A stretch of 64,000 nucleotides of DNA from Murimonas intestini (GCF_024622195.1 NZ_JANKBI010000015.1:1-64000); one strand, 5' to 3'; counted from the stretch's first letter, positions 17,402-26,825 are shown. Numbers and translations: made by a program. Notes: a model not told the origin generated them from the letters alone.

Positions 17402-19333
17402 ATGTCAGAGACAAGGAAAATGACTACAGCGCAGGCTGTAGTAAAGTTTTTAGATAATCAGTATGTATCTATGGATGGTGTGGAAACGAAGTTTGTGGAG
17501 GGTTTCTTTACTATTTTTGGCCATGGAATCGCGGTGGGGCTGGGAGAAGCGCTGGATACGGACCCGGGGCAGTTAAGAGTCATGCAGGGCAGAAATGAGC
17601 AGGGTATGTGCCATGCAGCGATTGCATTTGCAAAGCAGAATAACAGGAAGTCGATCATTCCATGTGCATCCTCAGTGGGGCCGGGAGCGGCCAATATGGT
17701 GACAGCCTGCGCTACTGCCACAGTGAATAATATCCCTCTGCTGGTCTTTCCGGCAGATACTTTTGCATCCAGGCAGCCGGACCCGGTACTGCAGCAGCTG
17801 GAGCAGAGCAGCAGTCTGGCGGTGTCCACAAATGATGCTTTTAAGCCGGTATGTAAATACTGGGACAGGATCAACCGGCCTGAGCAGCTGATGACAGCTC
17901 TTATAAATGCCATGCGTGTGCTCACAGACCCGGTGGAGACAGGCGCCTGCTGTATTGCGCTCCCCCAGGACGTGGAAGGTGAATCATATGACTATCCCGA
18001 TTATTTCTTTCAGAAGCGTGTGCACAGGATTACCCGGCCCGCGGCAGTTTGGGAGGAGCTGGAAGATATCACGGAGGTTATCGCAGCAGCGAAGAAGCCG
18101 CTGCTCATCGTGGGCGGAGGCGTGAAGTACTCACAAGCCGGAGAAGCTGTGGAAAAATTCTGTGAAGAATTTCATATTCCGTTCGGTGAGAGCCAGGCGG
18201 GAAAGAGCGCCTGCAGATCCAGCCATCCGTATTGCTTAGGCGGCATCGGTGTGACCGGCACACTGGCCTCAAATGTCATTGCAAAGGACGCAGATGTAGT
18301 AATAGCAGTTGGTTCAAGGCTTTCTGATTTTACTACAAGCTCCAAGCACCTGTTCAGAAATGAAAATGTTAAGTTTGTCACGATAAATAATAACAGGTTC
18401 CATGCATATAAGATGGATGCAGTGAAGGCTGTGGGGGATGCAAAGGCCACAATAGAAGCGCTTGCAGAGAAGCTTCGCAAAAGAGGGTATGTATCAGCTT
18501 ATGACGGCGAGATCGAAGCGGCGAAAGAGGCCTGGGACAGAGAATGGGACCGCCTGGCGGACATTACATATACCGGCAAAGATTTTGAGCCGATCATCAA
18601 GGCGAGGGACCCAAGGACGATACCAGAATTTGTGGCGCTGACAAACGGCAGGATCACTCAGACGGCGGCTCTGGCAGCCATCAACAGAACGGTTGACAAG
18701 GATGCCATTGTCATTACGGCAGGGGGTTCCCTTCCAAGCTGTATGCAGCGCATGTGGAGGACAGATAAGAGGGGAGGCTACCATGCGGAATACGGCTATT
18801 CCTGCATGGGGTATGAGGTGGCCGCCACCCTGGGCGTGAAGTTCGCTGAGCCTGATAATGAGGTGTATTGTGTGGTGGGAGATTCCAGCTTCCAGATGCT
18901 TCACAGTGAGATCATGACAATTATGCAGGAAAGGAAGAAGGTAAATATCCTTATTTTTGACAATTGCGGCTTTGGATGTATCAATAACCTGGAAATGAAC
19001 CATGGTATTGGCAGCATTGCAACAGAATTCCGTTACACTGATGGGAAGAAGCCGTCAGGAGATCTGATTCCCGTGGATTATGCCAAAATCGGAGAGGGGT
19101 ACGGTCTGAAATCATATACCTGCAGGACCATCGGAGAGCTGACAGCAGCGCTTGAGGATGCCAGAAAACAGAGTATAGCATGCCTCTTTGATCTGAAGGT
19201 TATCCCAAAGACTATGACGGACGGTTATGAGTCCTGGTGGAATGTGGGCATTGCAACAACCTCGGAAAAGGAAGGCGTGAGAAAAGCCTGTGAGGGCGTT
19301 ATGACAGGACGCAGTGAGGCGAGAAAGTATTGA
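17402..19333 (+). CDS. iolD: 3D-(3,5/4)-trihydroxycyclohexane-1,2-dione hydrolase
   Basis: A 643-residue thiamine-diphosphate enzyme that opens the inositol ring, converting trihydroxycyclohexane-dione to 5-deoxy-glucuronate. The N-terminal pyrimidine domain carries VMQGRNEQGMCHAAIAFAKQ with the activating glutamate. The middle domain has LLIVGGGVKYS. The C-terminal diphosphate motif begins with VVGDSSFQM and continues to NILIFDNCGFGC. Length is normal for IolD. RBS GGAGAGG. It lies between iolC and iolB, which supports the name over acetolactate synthase, the nearest alternative family. Confidence 0.95.
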   Translation: MSETRKMTTAQAVVKFLDNQYVSMDGVETKFVEGFFTIFGHGIAVGLGEALDTDPGQLRVMQGRNEQGMCHAAIAFAKQNNRKSIIPCASSVGPGAANMVTACATATVNNIPLLVFPADTFASRQPDPVLQQLEQSSSLAVSTNDAFKPVCKYWDRINRPEQLMTALINAMRVLTDPVETGACCIALPQDVEGESYDYPDYFFQKRVHRITRPAAVWEELEDITEVIAAAKKPLLIVGGGVKYSQAGEAVEKFCEEFHIPFGESQAGKSACRSSHPYCLGGIGVTGTLASNVIAKDADVVIAVGSRLSDFTTSSKHLFRNENVKFVTINNNRFHAYKMDAVKAVGDAKATIEALAEKLRKRGYVSAYDGEIEAAKEAWDREWDRLADITYTGKDFEPIIKARDPRTIPEFVALTNGRITQTAALAAINRTVDKDAIVITAGGSLPSCMQRMWRTDKRGGYHAEYGYSCMGYEVAATLGVKFAEPDNEVYCVVGDSSFQMLHSEIMTIMQERKKVNILIFDNCGFGCINNLEMNHGIGSIATEFRYTDGKKPSGDLIPVDYAKIGEGYGLKSYTCRTIGELTAALEDARKQSIACLFDLKVIPKTMTDGYESWWNVGIATTSEKEGVRKACEGVMTGRSEARKY

Positions 19334-19384
19334 TATTGAGCTTGTTGTTAGTAGTAGGAAAATAATTCCCCGGGAGGATCTGGA

Positions 19385-20167
19385 ATGAAAAAATTGTTTG
19401 GTTATCCGGAATTTGATAAGAATGGTGAAAAAATTTTAACAACATATAACAATGAATACAGTGATATGATGATGGACATCCGTGTCTATCGGCTGGAGGC
19501 GGGCGAGACAAGGGAATTTATGAGAAAGGATGAAGAGATGGCTGTACTTCTCCTTTCAGGGAATATTGTTTTTGCCTGGGAGGGTAACCGTGAGAAGGCG
19601 GACAGAAAGGATGTGTTTACGGAAGGTCCGTGGTGTGTCCATGTCTGTACAGGCACTTCTGTCAGTGTGACGGCGGAATCACCTTCTGAGATCCTTGTCC
19701 AGTGTACAAAAAATAAGAAAGAATTCTCCGCAAAGCTGTACAGGCCAAAAGATGCACCCTGGGTATATTCCTGTAAGGGAAAATTTGGTGATGTGGCCAG
19801 GAGGCGGGTCAGCACGATTTTTGACTATGAGACTGCTCCATATTCAAAAATGGTACTGGGCGAGGTCCTGAACGACAGAGGTAACTGGTCGGGCTATCTG
19901 CCCCACAGGCATCCGCAGCCAGAGACATATTACTTCAAGTTTGACAGGCCGGAGGGATTCGGAGCCAGCTTTGTGGGTGACCATGTCTTTAAGAGCACGG
20001 ACGGCAGCTTCTCGGCAATACCGGGAGGTGAGCTTCATCCCCAGGCTGCTGCGCCGGGGTTTCAGATGTATACCTGCTGGATGATCCGTCATTTAGACGG
20101 GAATCCATGGCTGCAGACAGACAGGTGTGAGGATGAACGCTATACATGGCTGCATGACGCAGAGTAA
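19385..20167 (+). CDS. iolB: 5-deoxy-glucuronate isomerase
   Basis: A 260-residue double cupin that isomerises 5-deoxy-D-glucuronate to 5-dehydro-2-deoxygluconate, the substrate of IolC. The metal-binding cupin motif is in YLPHRHPQPETYYFKFDRPE, and a later histidine lies in GGELHPQAAAPGFQMYTCW. Length and motifs are typical of IolB. The start follows GGGAGG. It has a 51-base gap from iolD and is followed at 11 bases by an iron alcohol dehydrogenase, an uncommon neighbour. Confidence 0.95.
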   Translation: MKKLFGYPEFDKNGEKILTTYNNEYSDMMMDIRVYRLEAGETREFMRKDEEMAVLLLSGNIVFAWEGNREKADRKDVFTEGPWCVHVCTGTSVSVTAESPSEILVQCTKNKKEFSAKLYRPKDAPWVYSCKGKFGDVARRRVSTIFDYETAPYSKMVLGEVLNDRGNWSGYLPHRHPQPETYYFKFDRPEGFGASFVGDHVFKSTDGSFSAIPGGELHPQAAAPGFQMYTCWMIRHLDGNPWLQTDRCEDERYTWLHDAE

Positions 20168-20178
20168 GGAGAGTACTT

Positions 20179-21330
20179 ATGGCTAGAGAATTTATTGTAC
20201 CGGGCAGGATCATATCCGGCGCCGGAGCGCTTGAGATGGCGGAAGAGGCATTAAAAGAGATGGGGAAAAAAGCCCTTATTGTAACAGACAGAGTGATGGT
20301 CCAGCTGGGCAACTGCGCCAAGGCAGAGACAGCCCTCAGAAACCAGGGAATAGAGTATGCCGTATATGCGGAGATCAACGGAGAACCCACTGACACTATG
20401 ATTGAGAAGGGGTTGGAGATATACAGGCGGGAGGGCTGTGATTTTCTGGTGGCCCTGGGAGGCGGCAGCCCCATTGATTCTATGAAGGCGATCGGTTCAC
20501 TTGCTGTAAATGGAGGAAGGATCGCTGACTATATGGGAAATGTGATCGACGTGAAGATGCCCCCTATGGCGGCTATACCCACTACTGCGGGAACTGGCTC
20601 TGAGGCTACCCAGTTTACGATCATTACTGATACAGAAAAGGATATTAAGATGCTGCTTAAGGGCAGGTGCCTGATGCCGTCTCTGGCAGTTATTGATCCT
20701 CAGTTTACTATGACTGCTCCCCCAAAGATCACAGCAGCTACCGGACTGGATGCTCTCTGCCATGCAGTGGAGGCTTATACATCCAGGAAATCCCAGACAT
20801 TGTCGGATACTTTTGCCATATCTGCTGTGAAACGGATCTTTAAGTACCTGCCGGCGGCATTTGAGGACGGCAGTGATGAGGAAGCAAGAGTTCAGATGTC
20901 TGTAGCTGCCCTGGAAGCAGGGATCGCGTTCAATAATTCCTCTGTCACGATCATCCATGGTATGAGCCGGCCAATAGGCGCACTGTTCCATGTGGCACAC
21001 GGGCTTTCTAATGCCATGCTTTTAAAAGAATGCCTAAGCTTTGCCCTGGAAGGGGCATACGGGCGGTTTGGGGCTCTGGGCCGTGCCATCGGAGCGGCAG
21101 CTGATACGGATACAGACAGGCAGGCCAGTGAGAAATTTCTGGCTGCTGTGGAAGATATTACAAGACTGCTGGAGACACCTACCCTTGCTGAATACGGAAT
21201 TGACCGGGATGAATTTTTTAAATCGATCGATAAGATGGCATTTGATGCGATGGCCAGCGGGAGTCCCCAGAATACCATGAGGGAAACAGCTGAAGAAGAT
21301 GTGAAACAGATATACAGGAATCTGTGGTAA
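20179..21330 (+). CDS. Iron-containing alcohol dehydrogenase in the inositol operon
   Basis: A 383-residue group III (iron-activated) alcohol dehydrogenase. The nucleotide-binding GGGSPIDSMKA is followed by AIPTTAGTGSEATQF. Metal ligands are in TGLDALCHAVEAYTS and in SRPIGALFHVAHGLSNAM. It converts aldehydes to alcohols or the reverse with NAD(P)H. It sits inside the iol operon (11 bases after iolB, 21 before iolG). The window has no malonate-semialdehyde dehydrogenase (iolA), so one inference is that this enzyme reduces malonate semialdehyde to 3-hydroxypropionate. A role on another inositol intermediate is also possible. Confidence 0.88.
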   Translation: MAREFIVPGRIISGAGALEMAEEALKEMGKKALIVTDRVMVQLGNCAKAETALRNQGIEYAVYAEINGEPTDTMIEKGLEIYRREGCDFLVALGGGSPIDSMKAIGSLAVNGGRIADYMGNVIDVKMPPMAAIPTTAGTGSEATQFTIITDTEKDIKMLLKGRCLMPSLAVIDPQFTMTAPPKITAATGLDALCHAVEAYTSRKSQTLSDTFAISAVKRIFKYLPAAFEDGSDEEARVQMSVAALEAGIAFNNSSVTIIHGMSRPIGALFHVAHGLSNAMLLKECLSFALEGAYGRFGALGRAIGAAADTDTDRQASEKFLAAVEDITRLLETPTLAEYGIDRDEFFKSIDKMAFDAMASGSPQNTMRETAEEDVKQIYRNLW

Positions 21331-21351
21331 AGTAAAGGAAGGTGAGATCAT

Positions 21352-22374
21352 ATGAAAAAGGTAAAAGTGGGGATTGCCGGATTGGGAAGACTGGGAAAGG
21401 TCCATGCAAATAATATAGCATTTAAGATTCCAAATGCAGAGCTGACGGCAGCATGTTCTATTATTCCGGCCGAGCTGGACTATGCCAGGAAAGAGCTTGG
21501 TGTGGAGGATGTATATACGGACTACAGAGAAATGCTGGAAAAGGCAGATATTGACGCAGTAGCCATCGTTACCACAAGCAGTGAGCACTGCTGGCAGATC
21601 GCAGCGGCTCTGGATGCGGGGAAGCATGTATTTTCTGATAAACCTCTGGGAGTTACCGTAGAGGAATGCAGGCTCGCAGAGGCAGCAGTTGAGCGCCATC
21701 CTGAGCTTATATTTTTCCTGGGATTTATGAGAAGATTTGATCCATCATATGCCTATGCAAAGAAGAAAATAGAAGAGGGGGCAATAGGAACTCCTTATAT
21801 GGTCAAAGCAGCAGGCATTGACCCGGAAGCTCTCGCAGAGGGGGCCATCAAGTTTGCAGCTACCAGCGGAGGAATCTTTATTGATATGGCTATACATGAT
21901 ATTGATCTGATGAGATGGTTTCTCGGCTCAGACCCTGTGGAGGTATATGCGGCAGGCGCTACTTTCAAGCATCCCGAGTTCAGGGAAGCAGGGGATGATG
22001 AGACAGGTGCGGCTATGTACCGCTGTGAAAACGGCGCTCTGGGGTTTGTACATGTGGGACGGACTGCGGCCCATGGCTATCATGTGGAAACAGAGATCAT
22101 CGGCACGGAAGGCTCTCTGCGAATCAGTCCTGTGCCGGAAAAGAACCTGTGTATGATATATGACAAAAATGGAGCTGTAGTAGAATGCGTGGGAGGCTTT
22201 CCGGAAAGGTTTGCCCAAGCGTATCTTCTGGAAATGCAGGAGTTCGCAGATTGTGTGGAAACTGGCAGAAAACCGGATGTGACGGTTTACGACGGCACCA
22301 GATCCACGCAGATCGGATTTGCCACTACAGAGGCATGGAAAAAAGGCGGAATTGTAAAAATAGCCAGTTCATAA
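21352..22374 (+). CDS. iolG: Gfo/Idh/MocA oxidoreductase, inositol 2-dehydrogenase-like
   Basis: A 340-residue NAD(P)-dependent dehydrogenase of the inositol 2-dehydrogenase group, which oxidises inositol to an inosose. The Rossmann motif VGIAGLGRLGKVHANNI is at the N-terminus. The usual EKP motif reads HVFSDKPLGV, with aspartate for glutamate but the lysine kept. The catalytic region GGIFIDMAIHDIDLMRWFLG has the conserved aspartate and histidine. It is followed 12 bases later by a second enzyme of the same family, so one may act on myo- and the other on scyllo- or chiro-inositol. RBS GGAAGG. Confidence 0.88.
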   Translation: MKKVKVGIAGLGRLGKVHANNIAFKIPNAELTAACSIIPAELDYARKELGVEDVYTDYREMLEKADIDAVAIVTTSSEHCWQIAAALDAGKHVFSDKPLGVTVEECRLAEAAVERHPELIFFLGFMRRFDPSYAYAKKKIEEGAIGTPYMVKAAGIDPEALAEGAIKFAATSGGIFIDMAIHDIDLMRWFLGSDPVEVYAAGATFKHPEFREAGDDETGAAMYRCENGALGFVHVGRTAAHGYHVETEIIGTEGSLRISPVPEKNLCMIYDKNGAVVECVGGFPERFAQAYLLEMQEFADCVETGRKPDVTVYDGTRSTQIGFATTEAWKKGGIVKIASS

Positions 22375-22386
22375 GGAGAATGAAAA

Positions 22387-23412
22387 ATGGTAAAGGTAGG
22401 AATTATAGGGGCAGGAAGAATCGGGAGAGTACATATCACCAGTATCAGTACCAGGGTCAGGGATGCACAGATCAAGACAGTGGCAGATCCATTTTTAAGT
22501 GAGGAGACTGCAGCGTGGGCAAAGAGCATGGGGGTGGAACACACTTCTAAAGATTATACAGAGATCATCAACGATCCTGAGATCGATGCAGTGTTAATCT
22601 GTTCCTCCACTGACACTCATTCACCCATTTCATTAGAAGCGATCAGGGCAGGAAAGCATGTATTCTGTGAAAAACCCATTGACCACGACGTGGAAAAGAT
22701 TAAAGAGGTGATCAGTGCCCTGGAAGGCACAAATCTGAAATATCAGGTGGGATTTAACAGAAGGTTTGACCATAACTTTGAAGCGGTGCAGCGCGCTGTC
22801 GCCGCCGGCAAAGTGGGAAGGCCCCAGATCATAAAGATTACATCCCGGGACCCGGAGCCGCCCGGCATCGACTATGTAAAGGTATCAGGAGGAATGTTCC
22901 TGGATATGACTATCCATGATTTTGACATGGTACGTTTTCTGGCAGGCTGTGATGCCACAGAAGTATACGTCCAGGGAGCTAACCTGGTAGACCCGGCAAT
23001 CGGGGAAGCAGGGGATGTGGACACAGCTGTCATCACACTGCAGATGGAAAATGGCGCCATTGCCGTGATAGACAACTGCAGAAAAGCAGTTTACGGGTAT
23101 GACCAGAGAGCTGAAGTATTTGGATCTGTTGGGATGGCAGCAGTGGGCAATGACAGCCAGTCATCTGCAGTCATTACAAACTCGGATGGAGTGACGGGTG
23201 AAAAGCCCCTGTTCTTCTTCCTTGAGAGATATATGGATGCATATGGAAAAGAGATTGGGGCGTTTATCGATGCCATTGAAAATAATAAAGAGACTCCGGT
23301 AAATGTTATGGATGGCCTGAAGCCTGTATTAATGGGTCTGGCAGCCAGAAAATCATATGAAGAGCACAGACCGGTCAAGATTTCGGAAATAGAAGAGGAG
23401 AAAAATGTTTAA
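22387..23412 (+). CDS. iolG: Gfo/Idh/MocA oxidoreductase, inositol 2-dehydrogenase-like (second copy)
   Basis: A 341-residue dehydrogenase with VGIIGAGRIGRVHITSI, the canonical HVFCEKPIDHD (EKP) motif, and the active-site segment GGMFLDMTIHDFDMVRFLAG. It is a better match to classical IolG than the preceding gene because the EKP motif is intact. RBS AAGGAG. Its last 8 bases overlap the start of iolE. It oxidises myo-inositol or an isomer to the 2-keto form used by IolE. Confidence 0.9.
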   Translation: MVKVGIIGAGRIGRVHITSISTRVRDAQIKTVADPFLSEETAAWAKSMGVEHTSKDYTEIINDPEIDAVLICSSTDTHSPISLEAIRAGKHVFCEKPIDHDVEKIKEVISALEGTNLKYQVGFNRRFDHNFEAVQRAVAAGKVGRPQIIKITSRDPEPPGIDYVKVSGGMFLDMTIHDFDMVRFLAGCDATEVYVQGANLVDPAIGEAGDVDTAVITLQMENGAIAVIDNCRKAVYGYDQRAEVFGSVGMAAVGNDSQSSAVITNSDGVTGEKPLFFFLERYMDAYGKEIGAFIDAIENNKETPVNVMDGLKPVLMGLAARKSYEEHRPVKISEIEEEKNV

Positions 23413-24304
23413 TAAAGAAAAAGTAAAATTAGGAATTGCACCAATTGCATGGACAAATGACGATCTGCCGGATCTGGGAAAAGAAAATACTTTTGAACAG
23501 TGTGTCAGCGAGATGGCGCTGGCAGGGTTCACAGGTTCAGAGGTGGGGAATAAATATCCAAAGGATCCCCAGGTGCTCAAAAAAGCACTGAGTCTTCGTG
23601 GAATTGAAATCTGTAATCAGTGGTTTTCTTCTTTCCTGATCACCAGGCCCTTTGCAGAGGTGGAAAAGGATTTCAGGGCACAGCTGGAATTTTTGAAGGC
23701 TGTGGGTGCAAAGGTCATCGGTGCTTCTGAACAGAGCCACAGTGTGCAGGGGCTTGAGGATACTCCCATATTCGGACATAAGTATGTGATGAATGATGAA
23801 GAGTGGGAAGTCTTCTGCAAAGGTATGAACCGTCTGGGGAGGATCGCCAGGGATGAATACGGGATTACTCTTACCTTCCACCATCACATGGGAACAGTAG
23901 TACAGGATCCGGACGAGGTGGAGCGGATGATGGAGAATACTGATCCTGAATACGTGAGCCTCCTCTTTGATACAGGACATTTCGCATACTGCGGCGCAGA
24001 TCCACTTAAGATGGCAGAAAAGTATGCAGACAGAATCCGGCATGTCCATTTAAAAGATATCCGTCCGGAGGTTGTGGAAAAGGTGAAAAAAGAAAACCTA
24101 AGTTTCCTGGAAGGAGTCCGTCTGGGTGCATTTACAGTACCGGGAGATGGGTGTATTGATTTTGATCCTATATTTAAAGTACTGGAAGAGGCAGGATATG
24201 AGGGGTATATGCTGGTAGAGGCAGAGCAGGACCCTACAAAAGCAAATCCCCTGGAATATGCCATAAAGGCAAGAAAATTTATCGCTGAGAAAACAGGTTT
24301 ATAA
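23405..24304 (+). CDS. iolE: 2-keto-myo-inositol dehydratase
   Basis: A 299-residue TIM-barrel protein of the xylose-isomerase-like family; IolE removes water from 2-keto-myo-inositol to give the dione used by IolD. Metal and active-site segments are seen in LTFHHHMGTVV, SLLFDTGHFAYCG, IRHVHLKDIR and GYMLVEAEQDPTKANP. The start overlaps iolG by 8 bases and follows AGAGGAG. Last gene of the operon; a terminator follows. The alternative, inosose isomerase IolI, is shorter and a poorer fit to the ends of this protein. Confidence 0.93.
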   Translation: MFNKEKVKLGIAPIAWTNDDLPDLGKENTFEQCVSEMALAGFTGSEVGNKYPKDPQVLKKALSLRGIEICNQWFSSFLITRPFAEVEKDFRAQLEFLKAVGAKVIGASEQSHSVQGLEDTPIFGHKYVMNDEEWEVFCKGMNRLGRIARDEYGITLTFHHHMGTVVQDPDEVERMMENTDPEYVSLLFDTGHFAYCGADPLKMAEKYADRIRHVHLKDIRPEVVEKVKKENLSFLEGVRLGAFTVPGDGCIDFDPIFKVLEEAGYEGYMLVEAEQDPTKANPLEYAIKARKFIAEKTGL

Positions 24305-24366
24305 ATACTCAGCAGGTGAGCAAATATACTGGAAGAAATAAAAAATTATCTGAAAGTCGGATAGAA

Positions 24367-24398
24367 TGTCCTGGCGGGAATACCTGCCAGGGCATTTT
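24367..24398 (+). terminator. Terminator of the iol operon
   Basis: An 11-bp stem (24367-24377 with 24384-24394, two G-T pairs) with a 6-base loop, followed by TTTT. It lies 62 bases after iolE. Confidence 0.85.
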
Positions 24399-24514
24399 AT
24401 CTGTCTGTAGGGGTATTTTGACAGTATAGGAGTTGCAGAAATGTTATATTGATGCTTACAATAATAGCAATAAGGGTGGTTACAGTTAAGAGATTTAAAA
24501 GTGAGGTGAGGAGA

Positions 24515-24949
24515 ATGAAAGTTTTTGTAAAGGAGAATGAAAAGATCAGAGAAATGGAGGTGGTCATACGGTGCAGCAGGATGGAACCGGGCATAAATAA
24601 ACTTGTAAACCATATCAGGCAATTTTCTATTCAGCTTCCTGTGTGGAAAGACGGAGAGCAATACCAGATTCCCCTGTATCAGGTGTACTATTTGGAAACA
24701 GTGGATGGTAAGACTTATGTATATACAGCTTCAGATATATACTCCAGCCGGGAGACAACCGCGGCTTTGGAAAAACAGTTGGAAGGAAGCAGTCTAATAA
24801 GGATAAGCAGGAGCTGCCTGCTCAATCTGTCCTGCCTGAAATGTGTTGCTCCACTGGGAAACCACAGACTTATGGCTACACTGAAAAATGGAGAGAAGCT
24901 TATTGTGGGGAGAACATATATTGAACCTTTAAAACAGAGATTAAAGTAA
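24515..24949 (+). CDS. LytTR-domain DNA-binding regulator
   Basis: A 144-residue protein with a short N-terminal part and a C-terminal LytTR DNA-binding domain (about 50-142): YQVYYLETVDGKTYVYT, LEKQLEGSSLIRISRSCLLN, and LIVGRTYIEPLKQRLK at the end. There is no receiver domain. ATG at 24515 is preferred over one 66 bases upstream because GAGGTGAGGAG precedes it. A DUF3021 membrane protein follows 25 bases later. Such LytTR-DUF3021 pairs are widespread in Firmicutes and are thought to control nearby membrane or transport functions. The target here is unknown. Confidence 0.9.
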   Translation: MKVFVKENEKIREMEVVIRCSRMEPGINKLVNHIRQFSIQLPVWKDGEQYQIPLYQVYYLETVDGKTYVYTASDIYSSRETTAALEKQLEGSSLIRISRSCLLNLSCLKCVAPLGNHRLMATLKNGEKLIVGRTYIEPLKQRLK

Positions 24950-24974
24950 ATGAAAAGTAGAAGGGACTGATACT

Positions 24975-25388
24975 ATGAAGATTTTAACGGAAAAAGTAAT
25001 ACCAATGACAACTTTGTTGGTGACGTTAACGTTAATTATTATTTCTATAAGCAATCTCATTTTTGGAGGAGGAGATCTGTCTGTCTATATAATGTTCCTT
25101 CAGATTGCCGGATGCTTTTTCGTGCTTTCATGTGTGGAATATTTTATTCTGGAAAAAATAGAATTTAATAGTTCCGTAAGTTACAATGCGGCCTCTTTTT
25201 TAATATGGTATTTGATGCTGGGGGTATGTAATTTCGGATTTGGATGGTCAGGGGTATCATTGAAAAATGTAGTTGTATATACATTACTTTTTACAGCATT
25301 TTTTATCTGTATACAGAAATATAGTTATTACAGACTGAGAAGAAGCGCAGAAGAAATAAACAGGCTGCTGGAAAAGAATAAGGAATAG
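24975..25388 (+). CDS. DUF3021 family membrane protein
   Basis: A 137-residue integral membrane protein with four hydrophobic segments (about 10-30, 38-60, 72-88, 95-112) and a short charged C-terminal tail (LRRSAEEINRLLEKNKE). This matches DUF3021, almost always encoded directly after a LytTR regulator, as here. It probably holds the regulator at the membrane or passes a signal to it; this is inferred from family context. A GGDEF gene follows with its own promoter. Confidence 0.85.
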   Translation: MKILTEKVIPMTTLLVTLTLIIISISNLIFGGGDLSVYIMFLQIAGCFFVLSCVEYFILEKIEFNSSVSYNAASFLIWYLMLGVCNFGFGWSGVSLKNVVVYTLLFTAFFICIQKYSYYRLRRSAEEINRLLEKNKE

Positions 25389-25393
25389 GTTTG

Positions 25394-25422
25394 ATGACAA
25401 TTCCACAAAGATATAGTATACT
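25394..25422 (+). promoter_or_regulatory. Promoter of the first diguanylate cyclase gene
   Basis: ATGACA (25394-25399, five of six matches to the -35 consensus), a 17-bp spacer and TATACT (25417-25422). Confidence 0.7.
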
Positions 25423-25467
25423 GAATGCAGGTATATAGGCAAAATTTTACGCATGAGGAGTATATCG

Positions 25468-26595
25468 ATGGAATTGGGTTTATTTTTAAATATTATTACA
25501 GTTTTGGAAATCATTATAGTGGAGTTTTCATCCATATGGGAGCTTTCCCGCAGAAAACATAATTTCCTGGCTGCTGCCGGTACATATGCGGCGGTTACCA
25601 TTCCGCTTCTGCTTTTTATGTGCCTTGTAGCGGTAAATCTTCCGGGCTATGGCAATGGAAGCGGCGGATTTATGATACTTGGGGCATTTTATTTTATACC
25701 CGCTATGCTCAATTACGGGGGAGATAAAAAGACCAGGATCATTATAGCCTTTTACTCTTTTTCCTATGGACTGGCAATCTTTGGGATTGCTGTCAGGATA
25801 GGTTACCTTTTTGGAACAGATGTACTTTCAGCGGCAGTACTGATTGCACAGACGCTGCTCTACCTGATATCCTTCCCTGTATACATCCATTTCTCAAAAG
25901 AAAAGGTGATGCCGTATATACAAAAAGCAAACTGCAGTCAGAAGAATATGCTGATCCGCTATACCATAGCCAGCTTTATCCTGATCATTGTATACAATAA
26001 CATAATGGTGGTGGATTCCCCCATGTGGATGAAGCTGGTCGTATATCTGCTGCTGATCTACTTTATCATTCTGACATACAGGCTGGGGGTCTCATATCTG
26101 AAGGCGGACGATGATAAACATGAACTGAACCAGCTGGCCTGCACAGACAGGCTGACAAAGCTGGGCAACAGGCTGGCGCTTCGGAGAGGCCTGGAAAAAC
26201 TGCAGTCAGAGAAGGAATCCTTTTATCTTTTATTCCTGGATCTGAACGATTTCAAATCAGTGAATGATAAGTATGGACATGTAGTCGGTGATGAATACCT
26301 GAGTGCCTTTGCTGAAGAATTAAGGAGATGCGTCGGGACAGAGGAGGGATGCTACAGGCTTGCAGGAGATGAATTCGTCTGCCTTACGAAAGAGCGGGGG
26401 CTTTGTGAAAAGATTAAGAAAATCAGCTTTGCTAATTTAGGAGATATAGAATTTTTGGGTGTTTCCGTGGGGATAGCAATGTATCCTGAGGAAGCCGGGT
26501 CAATTCCCGAACTGCTGGAGCTGGCAGATAAACGTATGTATGAGCAGAAGAAAGCTGCGAAAAGCGGTGACGGCAGAAAAAAACGAAGTATATAA
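25468..26595 (+). CDS. Membrane diguanylate cyclase (GGDEF domain)
   Basis: A 375-residue protein. About 210 N-terminal residues form six or seven membrane segments, and a C-terminal GGDEF domain spans about 215-370. Markers are CTDRLTKLGNRLAL, FLDLNDFKSVNDKYGH and RLAGDEFVCL, so the active-site motif is AGDEF, a variant often still active. No RxxD inhibitory site is visible. It should make the second messenger cyclic di-GMP from GTP. ATG at 25468 is chosen because TGAGGAG lies eight bases upstream; an in-frame ATG at 25453 has no good site. It is followed by a strong terminator. Confidence 0.9.
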   Translation: MELGLFLNIITVLEIIIVEFSSIWELSRRKHNFLAAAGTYAAVTIPLLLFMCLVAVNLPGYGNGSGGFMILGAFYFIPAMLNYGGDKKTRIIIAFYSFSYGLAIFGIAVRIGYLFGTDVLSAAVLIAQTLLYLISFPVYIHFSKEKVMPYIQKANCSQKNMLIRYTIASFILIIVYNNIMVVDSPMWMKLVVYLLLIYFIILTYRLGVSYLKADDDKHELNQLACTDRLTKLGNRLALRRGLEKLQSEKESFYLLFLDLNDFKSVNDKYGHVVGDEYLSAFAEELRRCVGTEEGCYRLAGDEFVCLTKERGLCEKIKKISFANLGDIEFLGVSVGIAMYPEEAGSIPELLELADKRMYEQKKAAKSGDGRKKRSI

Positions 26596-26619
26596 TATAA
26601 GACAGACGTTCTTTAAAAG

Positions 26620-26673
26620 AACGCTGTTGCAGGCGGTACGGAAGTATCCGGCAGCCTGCGGCAGCGTTTTTTT
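26620..26673 (+). terminator. Terminator after the first diguanylate cyclase gene
   Basis: A 15-base arm (26620-26634) pairs with 26654-26668 (one G-G mismatch or G-T variation), followed by seven T. Confidence 0.9.
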
Positions 26674-26711
26674 CTTTCTCTATTGTTATATTATATTTTT
26701 GTTGTTTGCTA

Positions 26712-26789
26712 TTGACAATGAAAGAAAATGATAATATAATGACAATAAACAAAAGAATATAATAATAAATGAAATAATAATAAACCATA
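26712..26789 (+). promoter_or_regulatory. Consensus promoter and operator of the peptide-type importer operon
   Basis: TTGACA (26712-26717), a 17-bp spacer and TATAAT (26735-26740), a perfect consensus promoter that would need repression. Downstream lie ACAATAAACA and, at 26777-26789, ATAATAAACCATA. The latter matches the operator-like ATAATAAACGATA at 30122-30134 in 12 of 13 positions. The DeoR-family regulator at 40655-41443 is the likely repressor (inference). Confidence 0.8.
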
Positions 26790-26825
26790 TATCGCAAAAT
26801 GCGAAAAAGAAAAGGAGGAGAAGGT

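Noticed and set aside
24418..24450. TTGACA and TATATT as a promoter for the LytTR gene
   Set aside because: The spacer is 21 bp; an 18-bp alternative has a poor -10 box. A promoter is likely somewhere here but not placed with confidence.
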